A DNA stretch of 16,705 nucleotides from positions 1 to 16,705 of the forward strand of contig CAMPBN010000011.1 in NCBI GenBank assembly GCA_946638265.1, given 5' to 3'. The notes under the pieces were generated by a model. The model saw only the letters and a list, made by a program, of their open reading frames with translations, was not told where the DNA came from and searched no databases. Position numbers and translations under genes: made by a program. How positions within the stretch are numbered: position 1 is the stretch's first letter; each line of letters starts with the position of its first letter. This DNA comes from an uncultured Bacillota bacterium (lineage in GTDB: Bacteria > Bacillota > Clostridia > Peptostreptococcales > Anaerovoracaceae). Below, one piece after another: positions 6,016 to 14,600 of the stretch.

Positions 6016-7029
6016 TTAACCGATGACGCGATAAATCTCGTCGGCTGAAGGAGGCGCCACTTCCGAGAGGCTGCCGTCCCTTGCCAGCATGGTGACTTTC
6101 TCGCCTTTGCCGCCGATCTCGCCGATGCAAGTCAGCTCTACGCCCTCTTTTTTCAAGGCTTCCGTGAGCTCCGCTTTTTTGTCCGGTGCTGCCACGATGA
6201 GCATCGAGCCCGAAGATATCATGCGCAGAGGATTGAAGCCAAAATGCTCCGCCAATTTTTTTGTAACAGGCGCAAGCGGCATATTTTCTTCGCAAAGCAT
6301 CGCGCCGCAGCCTGCAATATTGCACATCTCCCAGACGCCGCCCAAAACGCCGCCTTCCGTGATGTCATGCATGCCATGGGTGCCCACTCTGCCGGCGGCC
6401 ACGCCCTCTGCCACTACGCTGACTTTGTCCAGCATGGCGGCAGCCTCGCTACGCTCGGCCTCCGTGAGAAAGCCCTGCCGCACCAGCTCTGCGCCCTTCT
6501 CGGATGCGATGATGCCCGTGCCCTCCAGCGCCAGGGCTTTCGTCACGAAGATCAGATCGCCTTTTTGCATGTCGCCGGCGCTCTGGCTGCCGCCCCTGGG
6601 TGATCTGCCAAAAGCTGTGGAGCAGATCACAGGCTGGTTGACGGCCCTTGTTATCTCCGTGTGGCCGCCTGCAATCTGAACCTTGGAAAGCTCAGCTGCA
6701 TGCGCTGCCTGGTGCATTATCTTGGCTATGTCGTCCTCCGTGGTGCCCTCCGGGAGAAGCACCGTCAGCAGTATCGCTACGGGCTCCACGCCGTTTGAAG
6801 CTATATCGTTGCACGAAATATGGATGGAGAGCCTGCCGATGTCGTTTACGGATGCTGTGATAGGGTCTGTGCTGGTGACGCACTCCAGTTCCCCGAAATC
6901 CAGCACCGCACAGTCTTCCCCTATGCCCGGCCCTGTCAGCACTTCGTCGCGTTTAAATATGATATTGTCAAAAATAAGCTTTTTCAGGATATCGCTGTCC
7001 AGCTTGCCTATCGGCAGTGCCTTTTTCAT
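6016..7029 (-). CDS. HypE/PurM-like ATP-binding protein (AIR synthase-related)
   Basis: A 337-residue member of the AIR synthase-related superfamily (PurM, SelD, ThiL, HypE). These enzymes bind ATP and phosphorylate or dehydrate a small group. Motifs typical of the HypE branch are GEDCAV (37-42), TDP (54-56), CNDIA (73-77), GGHTE (121-125) and MHDITEGG (220-227). It ends EIYRVIG and lacks the C-terminal cysteine that HypE uses to carry the thiocarboxamide of the [NiFe] ligand. It is therefore probably not a canonical HypE. A GTG at 7038 is in frame, but the ATG at 7027-7029 is better: GAGGTGG lies 5-6 nt upstream and the ATG overlaps the ligA stop as ATGA, a translational-coupling arrangement. 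The hydrogenase gene follows. A link between the two is an inference from position, and the substrate is unknown. Confidence 0.82.
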   Translation of the reverse strand: MKKALPIGKLDSDILKKLIFDNIIFKRDEVLTGPGIGEDCAVLDFGELECVTSTDPITASVNDIGRLSIHISCNDIASNGVEPVAILLTVLLPEGTTEDDIAKIMHQAAHAAELSKVQIAGGHTEITRAVNQPVICSTAFGRSPRGGSQSAGDMQKGDLIFVTKALALEGTGIIASEKGAELVRQGFLTEAERSEAAAMLDKVSVVAEGVAAGRVGTHGMHDITEGGVLGGVWEMCNIAGCGAMLCEENMPLAPVTKKLAEHFGFNPLRMISSGSMLIVAAPDKKAELTEALKKEGVELTCIGEIGGKGEKVTMLARDGSLSEVAPPSADEIYRVIG

Positions 7030-9122
7030 ATATTCCACCTCACCTGTGCATCTTCCGGCGCAAAAGTTGCAGCTTCGGCTGCATCGCCGGCTGCTGCGGC
7101 CGCACTCGTAATTTCTGCGTCCGCAGCCGGCTCGGGCGTACCGAACATGCTCATAAACTCGGCTTCCGTGATGATCGGTACGCCCAGCTTTTGCGCCGTC
7201 TTGTTCTTGGTGCTGCCCGAAGTATTGTCGTTGTTTATAAGATAAGAAGTCTTCGCAGACACGGAGCCTGCCACTTTGCCGCCTCTGTCCTCGATGAGCG
7301 TCTGCAGCTCCTTGCGGTTGGAAAAACCGTTGAGCGAACCCGTGATGACAAAGGTTTTTCCTTCCAGATCCTGCGGCGCGCCGGATTCGGCCACTTCCTC
7401 AAAGGTGACGACCTCCAAAAGGCGCGCCAGTCTGTCCGCATTACCTTCGTCTGCAAAGTAGTCTGCAAATGAAGCTGCCAAAACATCGCCAACGCCCTCG
7501 ATCTCCGTCAATTCCTCGCGGCTCAGCGCCCGGATTTTGTCCCACTTGTGACCGCAATACCTGGAGATCACTTTGGCGTTGGCTGCACCGATCCCGTCGA
7601 TACCAAGAGCATACAAAAATCTCGCCGTCGTAGTGTGCGATGCCTTTTTCGCCGCCTCCACCATATTGTTAAAAGACTTCTCGCCGAAGCCTTCCATATT
7701 TACTATTTGTTCCCTGTGATCCGCCAGCTTGAAAAGGTCCGCCGGCTCCCGGATGATGCCGCAATCGATGAATTTTTCCACCGTTGCTTCGCTCATGCCC
7801 TCGATATTCAGCGCATCACGCGAAGCCATATGCACGATGGAGCCCGAATGCTTGGCCAGGCACTCCGGATTGAGGCAGACCAAAGTCTCGGCATCCTGCT
7901 CGCGCCGAACTTCCGTTTTTCCGCCGCAGACCGGGCATTCACCCGGGATCTCACAGCTGCCGCTGCGGGTCAGATTTTGCGCTATCTGTGGGATGATCAT
8001 GTTGGCTTTGTACACTTCGATATGGTCGCCAATCCCCAGCGCCAGCTCTTTCACGATACTTACGTTGTGCACCGATGCGCGGCTGACCGTGGTTCCTTCC
8101 AGTTCCACAGGCTCAAATATCGCTACAGGATTGATCAATCCCGTCCGCGAAGCCGACCACTCTATTTCGGTGAGTACCGTCTCCTTCACTTCGTCACGCC
8201 ATTTGAATGCGATGGCATCACGCGGAAATTTGGCCGTCACGCCCAGCGATCTGCCGTACGCAATATCGTCATAAACCAGCACCAGTCCGTCGCTTGGGAA
8301 GTCGTTGGTCGCCACCTCTTCAGAGAATTTCTCAACAGCGCCGGCAATTTCGCCTCCGCCGTTTATCACGCGGTAGCCCACTACAGTAAAGCCCATCTCT
8401 TTCAAGGCTTCAAACTGCTTTTCCCTGCTGTCTTCCGGCAGGCTCCTGCCATCCACGTTTTCGCCGCCTTCCGCCGATACCAAGGCAAAGATAAAGACAT
8501 TGACATGTCGGCTTTTGGTCACTGCCGGGTCGAGCTGCCGCACGGAGCCCGAGCAGAGATTTCGTGGATTTTTGTATTTGCCCTCCGCTTCCGGGATCAG
8601 GGCATTTATCCTCTCAAAATCCGAATATTTAATGACCGCTTCTCCGCGGATCACCAGCCTGCCCGTGTAAGGTATCACGAGCGGCAGATTTTCAAAGGTC
8701 ATGGCGTTTTGGGTGATCACTTCGCCGATATCGCCGTTACCTCGCGTCAGCGCCTTGACCAGCTTGCCGCCTTCGTAGGTGAGCACCACTGTCAGGCCGT
8801 CCATCTTCCATGAAAGAATGCCCTTCTTATCTCCCAGCCACGACGCCAGAGCCTCCGGTTCCTTGGTCTTATCCAGAGACAGCATGCGGCTTGGATGATG
8901 CTCTTTCGGCAATTCGCTGACCACTTCGTAGCCCACCTTCATGGTCGGGCTGCCCGCCAGCACTATGCCGCTTTCTTTTTCAAGAGCAACCAGCTCGTCG
9001 TAGAGCGCATCATATTCAAAATTGGACATAATCTCTGCCGCATCCTGATAGTAGGCGCGCGACGCCTCTTCCAGTTTTGCGGAGAGCTCTTTCATCCGAA
9101 GGATGGTTTCTTCTTTTCCCAT
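7026..9122 (-). CDS. ligA: NAD-dependent DNA ligase LigA, divergent type
   Basis: A 698-residue ligase that seals nicks using NAD+. Domain order is normal: an N-terminal NMN-binding region (about 5-70), a nucleotidyltransferase core with adenylation lysine in WKMDG (K106), RGE (159-161), NPRN..SGSVRQLD (186-198), SDGLVL (277-282) and AFKW (305-308), an OB-fold, a zinc finger (C396, C399, C416, C421), helix-hairpin-helix repeats (about 430-560) and a BRCT domain (about 586-660). An Ala-rich tail (about 664-698) follows. Several positions differ from E. coli LigA: the Glu two before the catalytic Lys is Ser, the motif IV lysine (DGxVxK) is Val, and RGDG is RGNG. AGGAGA lies 4 nt before the ATG. 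It follows pcrA by 41 nt, the usual Firmicute pairing, and overlaps the next gene by ATGA. Confidence 0.95.
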   Translation of the reverse strand: MGKEETILRMKELSAKLEEASRAYYQDAAEIMSNFEYDALYDELVALEKESGIVLAGSPTMKVGYEVVSELPKEHHPSRMLSLDKTKEPEALASWLGDKKGILSWKMDGLTVVLTYEGGKLVKALTRGNGDIGEVITQNAMTFENLPLVIPYTGRLVIRGEAVIKYSDFERINALIPEAEGKYKNPRNLCSGSVRQLDPAVTKSRHVNVFIFALVSAEGGENVDGRSLPEDSREKQFEALKEMGFTVVGYRVINGGGEIAGAVEKFSEEVATNDFPSDGLVLVYDDIAYGRSLGVTAKFPRDAIAFKWRDEVKETVLTEIEWSASRTGLINPVAIFEPVELEGTTVSRASVHNVSIVKELALGIGDHIEVYKANMIIPQIAQNLTRSGSCEIPGECPVCGGKTEVRREQDAETLVCLNPECLAKHSGSIVHMASRDALNIEGMSEATVEKFIDCGIIREPADLFKLADHREQIVNMEGFGEKSFNNMVEAAKKASHTTTARFLYALGIDGIGAANAKVISRYCGHKWDKIRALSREELTEIEGVGDVLAASFADYFADEGNADRLARLLEVVTFEEVAESGAPQDLEGKTFVITGSLNGFSNRKELQTLIEDRGGKVAGSVSAKTSYLINNDNTSGSTKNKTAQKLGVPIITEAEFMSMFGTPEPAADAEITSAAAAAGDAAEAATFAPEDAQVRWNI

Positions 9123-9163
9123 TTTATCTCCTGTTTGCCCTGATGCCCCAAGGCCTCAAAGCA

Positions 9164-11443
9164 TTATATTTTCTTGATCGGCGCAATGCCAAGAGCCATC
9201 TTCTTGCGGCCCTCGCTGTCAAAAATGATCACGCCTGTCTTGCCGTCCGGCGAAACTTCCGTCACGGTGCCTTCTCCAAACTTGGCATGAGCCACTCTGT
9301 CGCCTGCGCTGAGCGCTATCGGCGCAGATGCACTGCGGTTTTGGCTCATGATGCCCGACGCCACGCTGCCTGCGCTTTTCGCTGCATAGCTGCTGCCGCC
9401 CCTGAACGGACTGCCGCTCGGCTTTTCCGCATAACCGTCCCTGTAGACGGATTTTTTCGGTTCTACCGGTGTATCTCTCTCGAGCAGTATCGGGTCAATC
9501 TCCCTTATAAACGAAGACTCGCTGCATGAAGTCCACTTACCATAAAGCGTACGGCCTTTGGCTCCTGTCAGGAAGAGCTTTTCTTTGGCTCTGGTGATAC
9601 CCACATAGCAAAGTCTGCGTTCTTCTTCCAGCCCTTCGGGTCTGTCCATGGCGCGGAAGCCCGGGAAGAGCCCTTCTTCCATGCCCGGCATGAAAACCAC
9701 CGGGAATTCCAGACCTTTGGCGGTATGGAGTGTCATCAGGAGCACCTTCTCCTTTTCATCCTCTTCTTCGTTTCCGTCCGGCAGCTTGTCCGAATCGGAA
9801 GCCAGCGCTTTGCCCTCGAGGAACTCCATCAGAGTGCCGGCCGGCTGCTCCTTTTGGAACTGGTCGATGGCAGAGCGCAGTTCCAGGATATTTTCTATTC
9901 TGGACTCTGCCTCCACTGTGTTTGCGGCCTGCAAAGCCGGCAGATATCCGGAGCGAGCCAGGAGACCATCGTAAATCTCTGCCACGGTCATGTTTTCAAT
10001 CTCTGTGTGGTAGCCGTTTATCAGGTCAGCCAGCTCGTTGATGGCGGCCTCTGCTTTGGCGCTGAGGCCCGCGGTCACTTCGCGGTCCGAAAGTGTCTCC
10101 AGCAGGCTTTCGCCCCTCACTTCCGCCAGAGCCTTCAGCTTTTCCATTGTCTTTTCGCCTATGCCGCGCTTCGGCTCGTTGATAATGCGCTCCAGCGATA
10201 CATCGTCCTTTGGATTTTGCACCAGCCTGAGGTAACACATCACGTCTTTAATTTCCTTACGGTCGTAGAATCCGAGGTTTCCCACGACTTTGCACGGGAT
10301 TCCGCGCAGGCGGAAGCCTTCTTCGAAAGCACGTGACTGGGCGTTGGTGCGATAGAGCACCGCAAAATCGCTGTAGCCAAGCGGTCTGCCTTCTTTGGAA
10401 TCCTCATTTTTCAATTTGCTTATCTGCTCTGCCACATAGCGGACTTCGTCTCTTTCGTCCTGCGAAAGGTGGTAGACCAACTTGTCTCCGTCTTCCCTGG
10501 TGGTCCAAAGTTCCTTGTCTTTGCGGCCGCGGTTTTTCTTGATCACGGAGTGGGCGGCCTTCAGGATATTGGAACAGGAACGGTAGTTTTGCTCCAGCTT
10601 GATCACTTTGGCATCCCTAAAATCCTTTTCAAAATCGAGGATATTGCGGATGTCCGCGCCGCGCCATTCATATATGCACTGGTCGTCATCGCCTACCACG
10701 CAGATATTGCCATAGCCTTCAGCCAGATATTTTACGAATTTGTATTGGATAGTGTTGGTATCCTGGTACTCGTCCACCATGATGTAGCGGAAGCGGCGCT
10801 GATATTTGCCCAATACTTCCGGTTCGCGCTCAAAAAGCCGCACCACGTTGAGGAGCAGATCGTCAAAGTCCATGGCGTTGTTTTTGCGCAGGATATTCTC
10901 GTACGCCTTGTACACTTCATAGACCACTTTGCTCCGGAAATTCTCACCGTTTACTCTCAGGTAACCCTCCGGATCCAGGCATTTTTCTTTGCAATCGCCT
11001 ATTACCGATAGAAGATATTGCGGCGTATATCTCTTGATGTCCAGATTCATATCCTTGATAATACCCTTCGCCACAGTCTTCTGGTCGGAAGTGTCGTAGA
11101 CCACAAAATCCTTGCCGTAGCCCAAAAGGTCCGCATGCACTCTGAGGATTCTCAGACATGCCGAATGGAATGTGGCGATCAGAAGATTGTCGCTTGTTCG
11201 CGGATTGTCCAGCCCTGCAAGGATCTTATCCACCCTTTCTCTCATCTCGCCGGCAGCCTTGTTGGTGAATGTCACCGCCAAAATGTTGTAAGGGCTGACT
11301 CCGAGTTCATCTATAAGATAAGCGATACGGCAGGTCATCATGCTGGTTTTGCCCGAGCCTGCTCCCGCCAATACCAAAAGCGGCCCTTCCGTACAAAGCA
11401 CCGCCTCTTTTTGTTTATCGTTAAGCCTTTCAAGATAGCTCAT
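9164..11443 (-). CDS. pcrA: ATP-dependent DNA helicase PcrA (UvrD/Rep family, SF1A)
   Basis: A 759-residue 3'-5' helicase of repair and plasmid replication that also clears RecA and stalled RNA polymerase. SF1 motifs are all present: Q-motif LNDKQKEAV (7-15), Walker A GAGSGKT (27-33), Ia TFTNKAAGEM (58-67), Walker B VDEYQD (223-228), III GDDDQCIYEWRGAD (251-264), IV QNYRS (285-289), V TLHTAKGLEF (571-580) and VI VGITRAKEKL (614-623). After a Ser/Gly/Ala linker (about 676-712), the C-terminal AGDRVAHAKFGEGTV segment is the Tudor-like module that contacts RNA polymerase in PcrA and UvrD. Motif III has Cys and Glu where most homologues have Ser and Gly or Arg. The GGGGG stretch upstream of the ATG is 13 nt away, so the ribosome binding site is weak. 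First gene of a probable four-gene unit. Confidence 0.96.
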   Translation of the reverse strand: MSYLERLNDKQKEAVLCTEGPLLVLAGAGSGKTSMMTCRIAYLIDELGVSPYNILAVTFTNKAAGEMRERVDKILAGLDNPRTSDNLLIATFHSACLRILRVHADLLGYGKDFVVYDTSDQKTVAKGIIKDMNLDIKRYTPQYLLSVIGDCKEKCLDPEGYLRVNGENFRSKVVYEVYKAYENILRKNNAMDFDDLLLNVVRLFEREPEVLGKYQRRFRYIMVDEYQDTNTIQYKFVKYLAEGYGNICVVGDDDQCIYEWRGADIRNILDFEKDFRDAKVIKLEQNYRSCSNILKAAHSVIKKNRGRKDKELWTTREDGDKLVYHLSQDERDEVRYVAEQISKLKNEDSKEGRPLGYSDFAVLYRTNAQSRAFEEGFRLRGIPCKVVGNLGFYDRKEIKDVMCYLRLVQNPKDDVSLERIINEPKRGIGEKTMEKLKALAEVRGESLLETLSDREVTAGLSAKAEAAINELADLINGYHTEIENMTVAEIYDGLLARSGYLPALQAANTVEAESRIENILELRSAIDQFQKEQPAGTLMEFLEGKALASDSDKLPDGNEEEDEKEKVLLMTLHTAKGLEFPVVFMPGMEEGLFPGFRAMDRPEGLEEERRLCYVGITRAKEKLFLTGAKGRTLYGKWTSCSESSFIREIDPILLERDTPVEPKKSVYRDGYAEKPSGSPFRGGSSYAAKSAGSVASGIMSQNRSASAPIALSAGDRVAHAKFGEGTVTEVSPDGKTGVIIFDSEGRKKMALGIAPIKKI

Positions 11444-11484
11444 AAATTTTCAAATTCCCCCTATTTCAATCAAATCCACTACAT

Positions 11485-11513
11485 ATAATATCAGAAATCC
11501 CCCCTTATGAAAA
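11485..11513 (-). promoter_or_regulatory. Probable promoter of the pcrA operon
   Basis: On the minus strand: extended -10 TGATATTAT (11485-11493), a 17-bp spacer and a -35 TTTTCA (11508-11513, four of six matches). The start would be near 11478, about 35 nt before the pcrA ATG. The TGn extension compensates for the weak -35. Confidence 0.5.
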
Positions 11514-11523
11514 CCCCACCGAG

Positions 11524-11532
11524 TGTTATAAT
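11524..11532 (+). promoter_or_regulatory. Orphan extended -10 element on the plus strand
   Basis: TGTTATAAT is a perfect TGn plus TATAAT. The candidate -35 (TTATGA, 11505-11510) is poor. A transcript starting near 11539 would run 60-70 nt into the hairpin at 11571-11600. No open reading frame of note follows, so this is either a small RNA promoter or a chance match. Confidence 0.35.
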
Positions 11533-11570
11533 GAAATTACTTAAGAGAGTATAAGCACTATTCCACAAAG

Positions 11571-11600
11571 AGAACCCCGGGGATGCCGCCCCGAGGTTCT
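11571..11600. terminator. Terminator after the surface protein gene, possibly bidirectional
   Basis: AGAACC (11571-11576) pairs with GGTTCT (11595-11600), and CGGGG (11578-11582) with CCCCG (11589-11593), around a 6-nt loop. The single C-A mismatch of the plus strand becomes a G-U pair in minus-strand RNA, so the stem is complete for the surface protein mRNA, whose stop is 32 nt away. The T-rich tail is better on the plus side (TTTAATTT) than on the minus side (CTCTTTG). Confidence 0.7.
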
Positions 11601-11631
11601 TTAATTTGTGTTTAATTTTTAGCTCTAAAAA

Positions 11632-14600
11632 CTAGTTCTCTTCCTCTCTGCGTCTGAGTCCGAAGCCTGCAGCTGCGATGGCGCCGCCTGCCAGAATGAA
11701 GAGTCCTACGCCCATGCCGCCTGTGATAGGCAGTTCTGCGAGAGGTACTTCATCGTCCGGAATCATTTCCTCTTCGTCAGTGCCGCCAGGCAGATCGGAG
11801 AGTGGAACCTGACCGTCCGGAAGATCTGAAAGCGGAACACCGTCATCCGGAATGTCTGAGTCACCGCCGGAACGTCCGCCGCCACCAGGCTTTCTGCTGC
11901 GATATTCACGTACGTATTCAACATTCAGGATTGCGCCTTCGCCGAAGTCATATGTGATCATATCTTCGTCAGCAGTGGTTCTGGTGTATCCATCCTTTGG
12001 CATTTCCTTGGCTGTGAAGGAAACGAAGTTTCCATCCTCATTCTTTGTCCATGTGCCGTATTTGCCTTCGCCCATCTCGTCGATTACGGTAACCTTTGTA
12101 TCCTCTGTAATCTTGTCTGTGCGAGTATCCAGAGCCTTGTAGATGTGGTTGATCTGAACTGCAGTGGTGCTGCGTACATAGTATATGTTGATCACCATGC
12201 TGTAGCTTTCTCCGGCTTCAGGAGCCTCGAGTGTCAGATCGCTGTAAGCATCTGTTGAGTACATTACAAGCTCGCCGTCAGCGCCTTCTACTTCAAACTC
12301 ACCATCAATCAGGTCGTAGTAATATCCGTCATCTACCGGCTTGTTCTTCGGTTCTACGCTGAATTCGGTATTACCGATCCAAGCGCCGTCAGCCTTTGTC
12401 AGTACCTGCGGCACTTCCATTTCGATGGCTGTACGTGTGGTCAGAAGACCGCTGGCATCAGTCTTGAAGTAAACATGATTTACCAATACCTGTGTGCCTG
12501 TCAGTGATTCATAATCATCATAGTAGTTGATGGTCATGTTGTTGTCATCACCTTCGTGGAGAGTCATGGTCCAGGAACCGCCCACTACTACCACACGGTC
12601 GGTGAATGCGCCGGTGCGTCTGTCAGTTGCAGTGTATTCAAGTCCTGCAAACTTGCTGATCTTATCTTCCTTGGTTTCTACAACCTGGTCAGCAACCTTG
12701 CCGTCCTTGTCATGTCTGATATAGTTGTGTGTAACTGTTCCTCTCGCATGCTTGGAGAGATCCACTGTGTAGAACAGTGTCACAGTTGCAGCCTTGGAAA
12801 TATCAGTAACAGTCACGTTGGTCTTGCCGTCAGCCACGTCTGTAGCCGTAGCGTTTTCAACAGTCAGACCGGTGAATGTTTCGTTGGCGTTTCCGGCAAC
12901 TCCCAGTTCCAGATACTGGCCATCGTAAACAGTGCCTGCCTTGATGGCATCGGAAGTGGTGGTGGTCTCGTGCTGCTCGCCCTTATCGTCGGATGTCAGA
13001 GTAGTCACTACTCTTACCACGTTGATATCGTTCTTAGCCAGGTCAATAACATTTTCGTAAGTGATAACGTTGGTAGGTGGAATCTCAACTGCTACCGGCA
13101 TATCTCCGCTTGCGATAACTCCATCTTCAGCGATTGCTCTTACAGCAATTACCGGTACGCCACCTACGGTAACTTCTGCGCTGCCGTCTGTCTTAGTGTA
13201 AGTCAGACCGTCATAATCGTAGGTATCATCCAAATCCAGCGTGAATTTCTGTCCTGCGTAAACCTTTTCAGGAATAGGAGTGGAAGTGGTTTCGCCCGGA
13301 GCGAATACCTTGATTCCTTCCTGAGTGATAACGTGTGCCGCTACCATCTCATCCTGATAATGACGGGACCCGTCTGCATTCTTAGTACCGGTGTAGTACT
13401 CGTAAGTGTAAGTATTGTCTACAACCTTACCGTGCTTGCCTATGAGCTTGTATGCCACCTTCAGGAAGCCCGGAGTCAGGTCTGCGTCGTCGATGTGTCT
13501 TACATATGTCAGCACTACTTCGCCGTTGGAGCCGGCCTGTTTGAATTTACCGGAGAGCTTGGAATTGTCGGCATCTACCAGAGTGTAGGTAACGCCGTCA
13601 AATTCGGTAATGGTCGTGAACTCATAGGAGCCGCCCAGCTTGCCGTTTACTGTCACGGTCTCGCCGGTAGCAGCCTCCTGAGGCTGATCCTTTACCAGCC
13701 GCCCGTTTGCATCGATGACATCCTTGTAAGTCACATACTTGTGAGTAACCTTGATGCTGGAAACATTGGATGCTGCTTCCTTGAAGTAGTAGATGTCGAT
13801 AACGTTCTTTTCTGCACTGCCTGTGAGAATCATGCTGTGCGGAACCACATTACCCTCTGCATCCAGATACTCGCCGTTCTTGTCTTCGCGAACGTCGTAG
13901 CCTGCAGGCATTTCATCTACCGACAGGAGCATAGCCTTGAAGAATTCACCTACGTAGAGGTCTCTTGTGATGAAGTCTCTGCCGTCCGGAACCGCTATCT
14001 GAGATACAGTCTCGCTCTTTGCCAATCCTGTGTTTTCGGTCCAAGCCAGGCCTGTAGCTTCGCCTGATTCCTCGTCAAATACAGTCGTCTCATCCAGGAA
14101 GTGATGGTTTACTGTCACTGTAGCGGAATCCGGGACTTCTACCAGGCCGTACTCGATGGTGAAGGTATTTTCACCGGCACCCAGCGTCTTGGCTTCGAGA
14201 GTTTCGGTGTTTACATAAGTCTTGCCGTTATATTCAAACTTCTTGGCAGGTGTGAAGGATTCGCCTACATACCAGCCGTTAACCGTCTCAGTAACAGTAA
14301 CCTGATCTACCGGGGTAGTGGTAGTGACTACACCATTCACAACCTCAGTCTTGGTATAAGTATAAACGTGATTTACCTTAACATTTGCTGCGGTAAGCTG
14401 CTGCGTTGGAGCCTTGTGGTACAGGAGAGTCAGTGTCTGGGCGCCTTCTGCAAGTGTCCAGCTCAGTTCGTCCGGCTTTTCTTCTGCCGGGAAGAGTCCT
14501 GACGAATTGCCCTGATATTCATAGTCCTTAACCGCTTCAGCCTTCAGATTTACGGAAACAACATCGCCGGCTCTGTGGTCTTCTTCCGCAGTGCCCTGAT

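Noticed and set aside
6016..7029. Canonical HypE of [NiFe] hydrogenase maturation
   Set aside because: The C-terminal cysteine is absent, no other hyp genes are near, and the neighbouring hydrogenase is of the [FeFe] type.
7030..7038. GTG start three codons upstream for the HypE-like gene
   Set aside because: The GTG lies within the GAGGTGG Shine-Dalgarno and has poor spacing. The ATG at 7027-7029 has good spacing and overlaps the ligA stop as ATGA.
7548..8813. A 421-codon plus-strand frame opposite ligA
   Set aside because: It is antisense to the ligA core with no ribosome binding site or recognisable domain. The long opposite frame follows from codon bias.
7026..9122. LigA as a degraded pseudogene because of missing conserved residues
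   Set aside because: The frame is intact over 698 codons, domain order is complete, and the catalytic lysine, zinc finger and BRCT domain are kept. The changes look like lineage divergence.
12556..14067. A 503-codon plus-strand frame opposite the surface protein repeats
   Set aside because: It is rich in Cys, Val and Ser, and the repeats on the other strand explain the open frame. No start signals are present.
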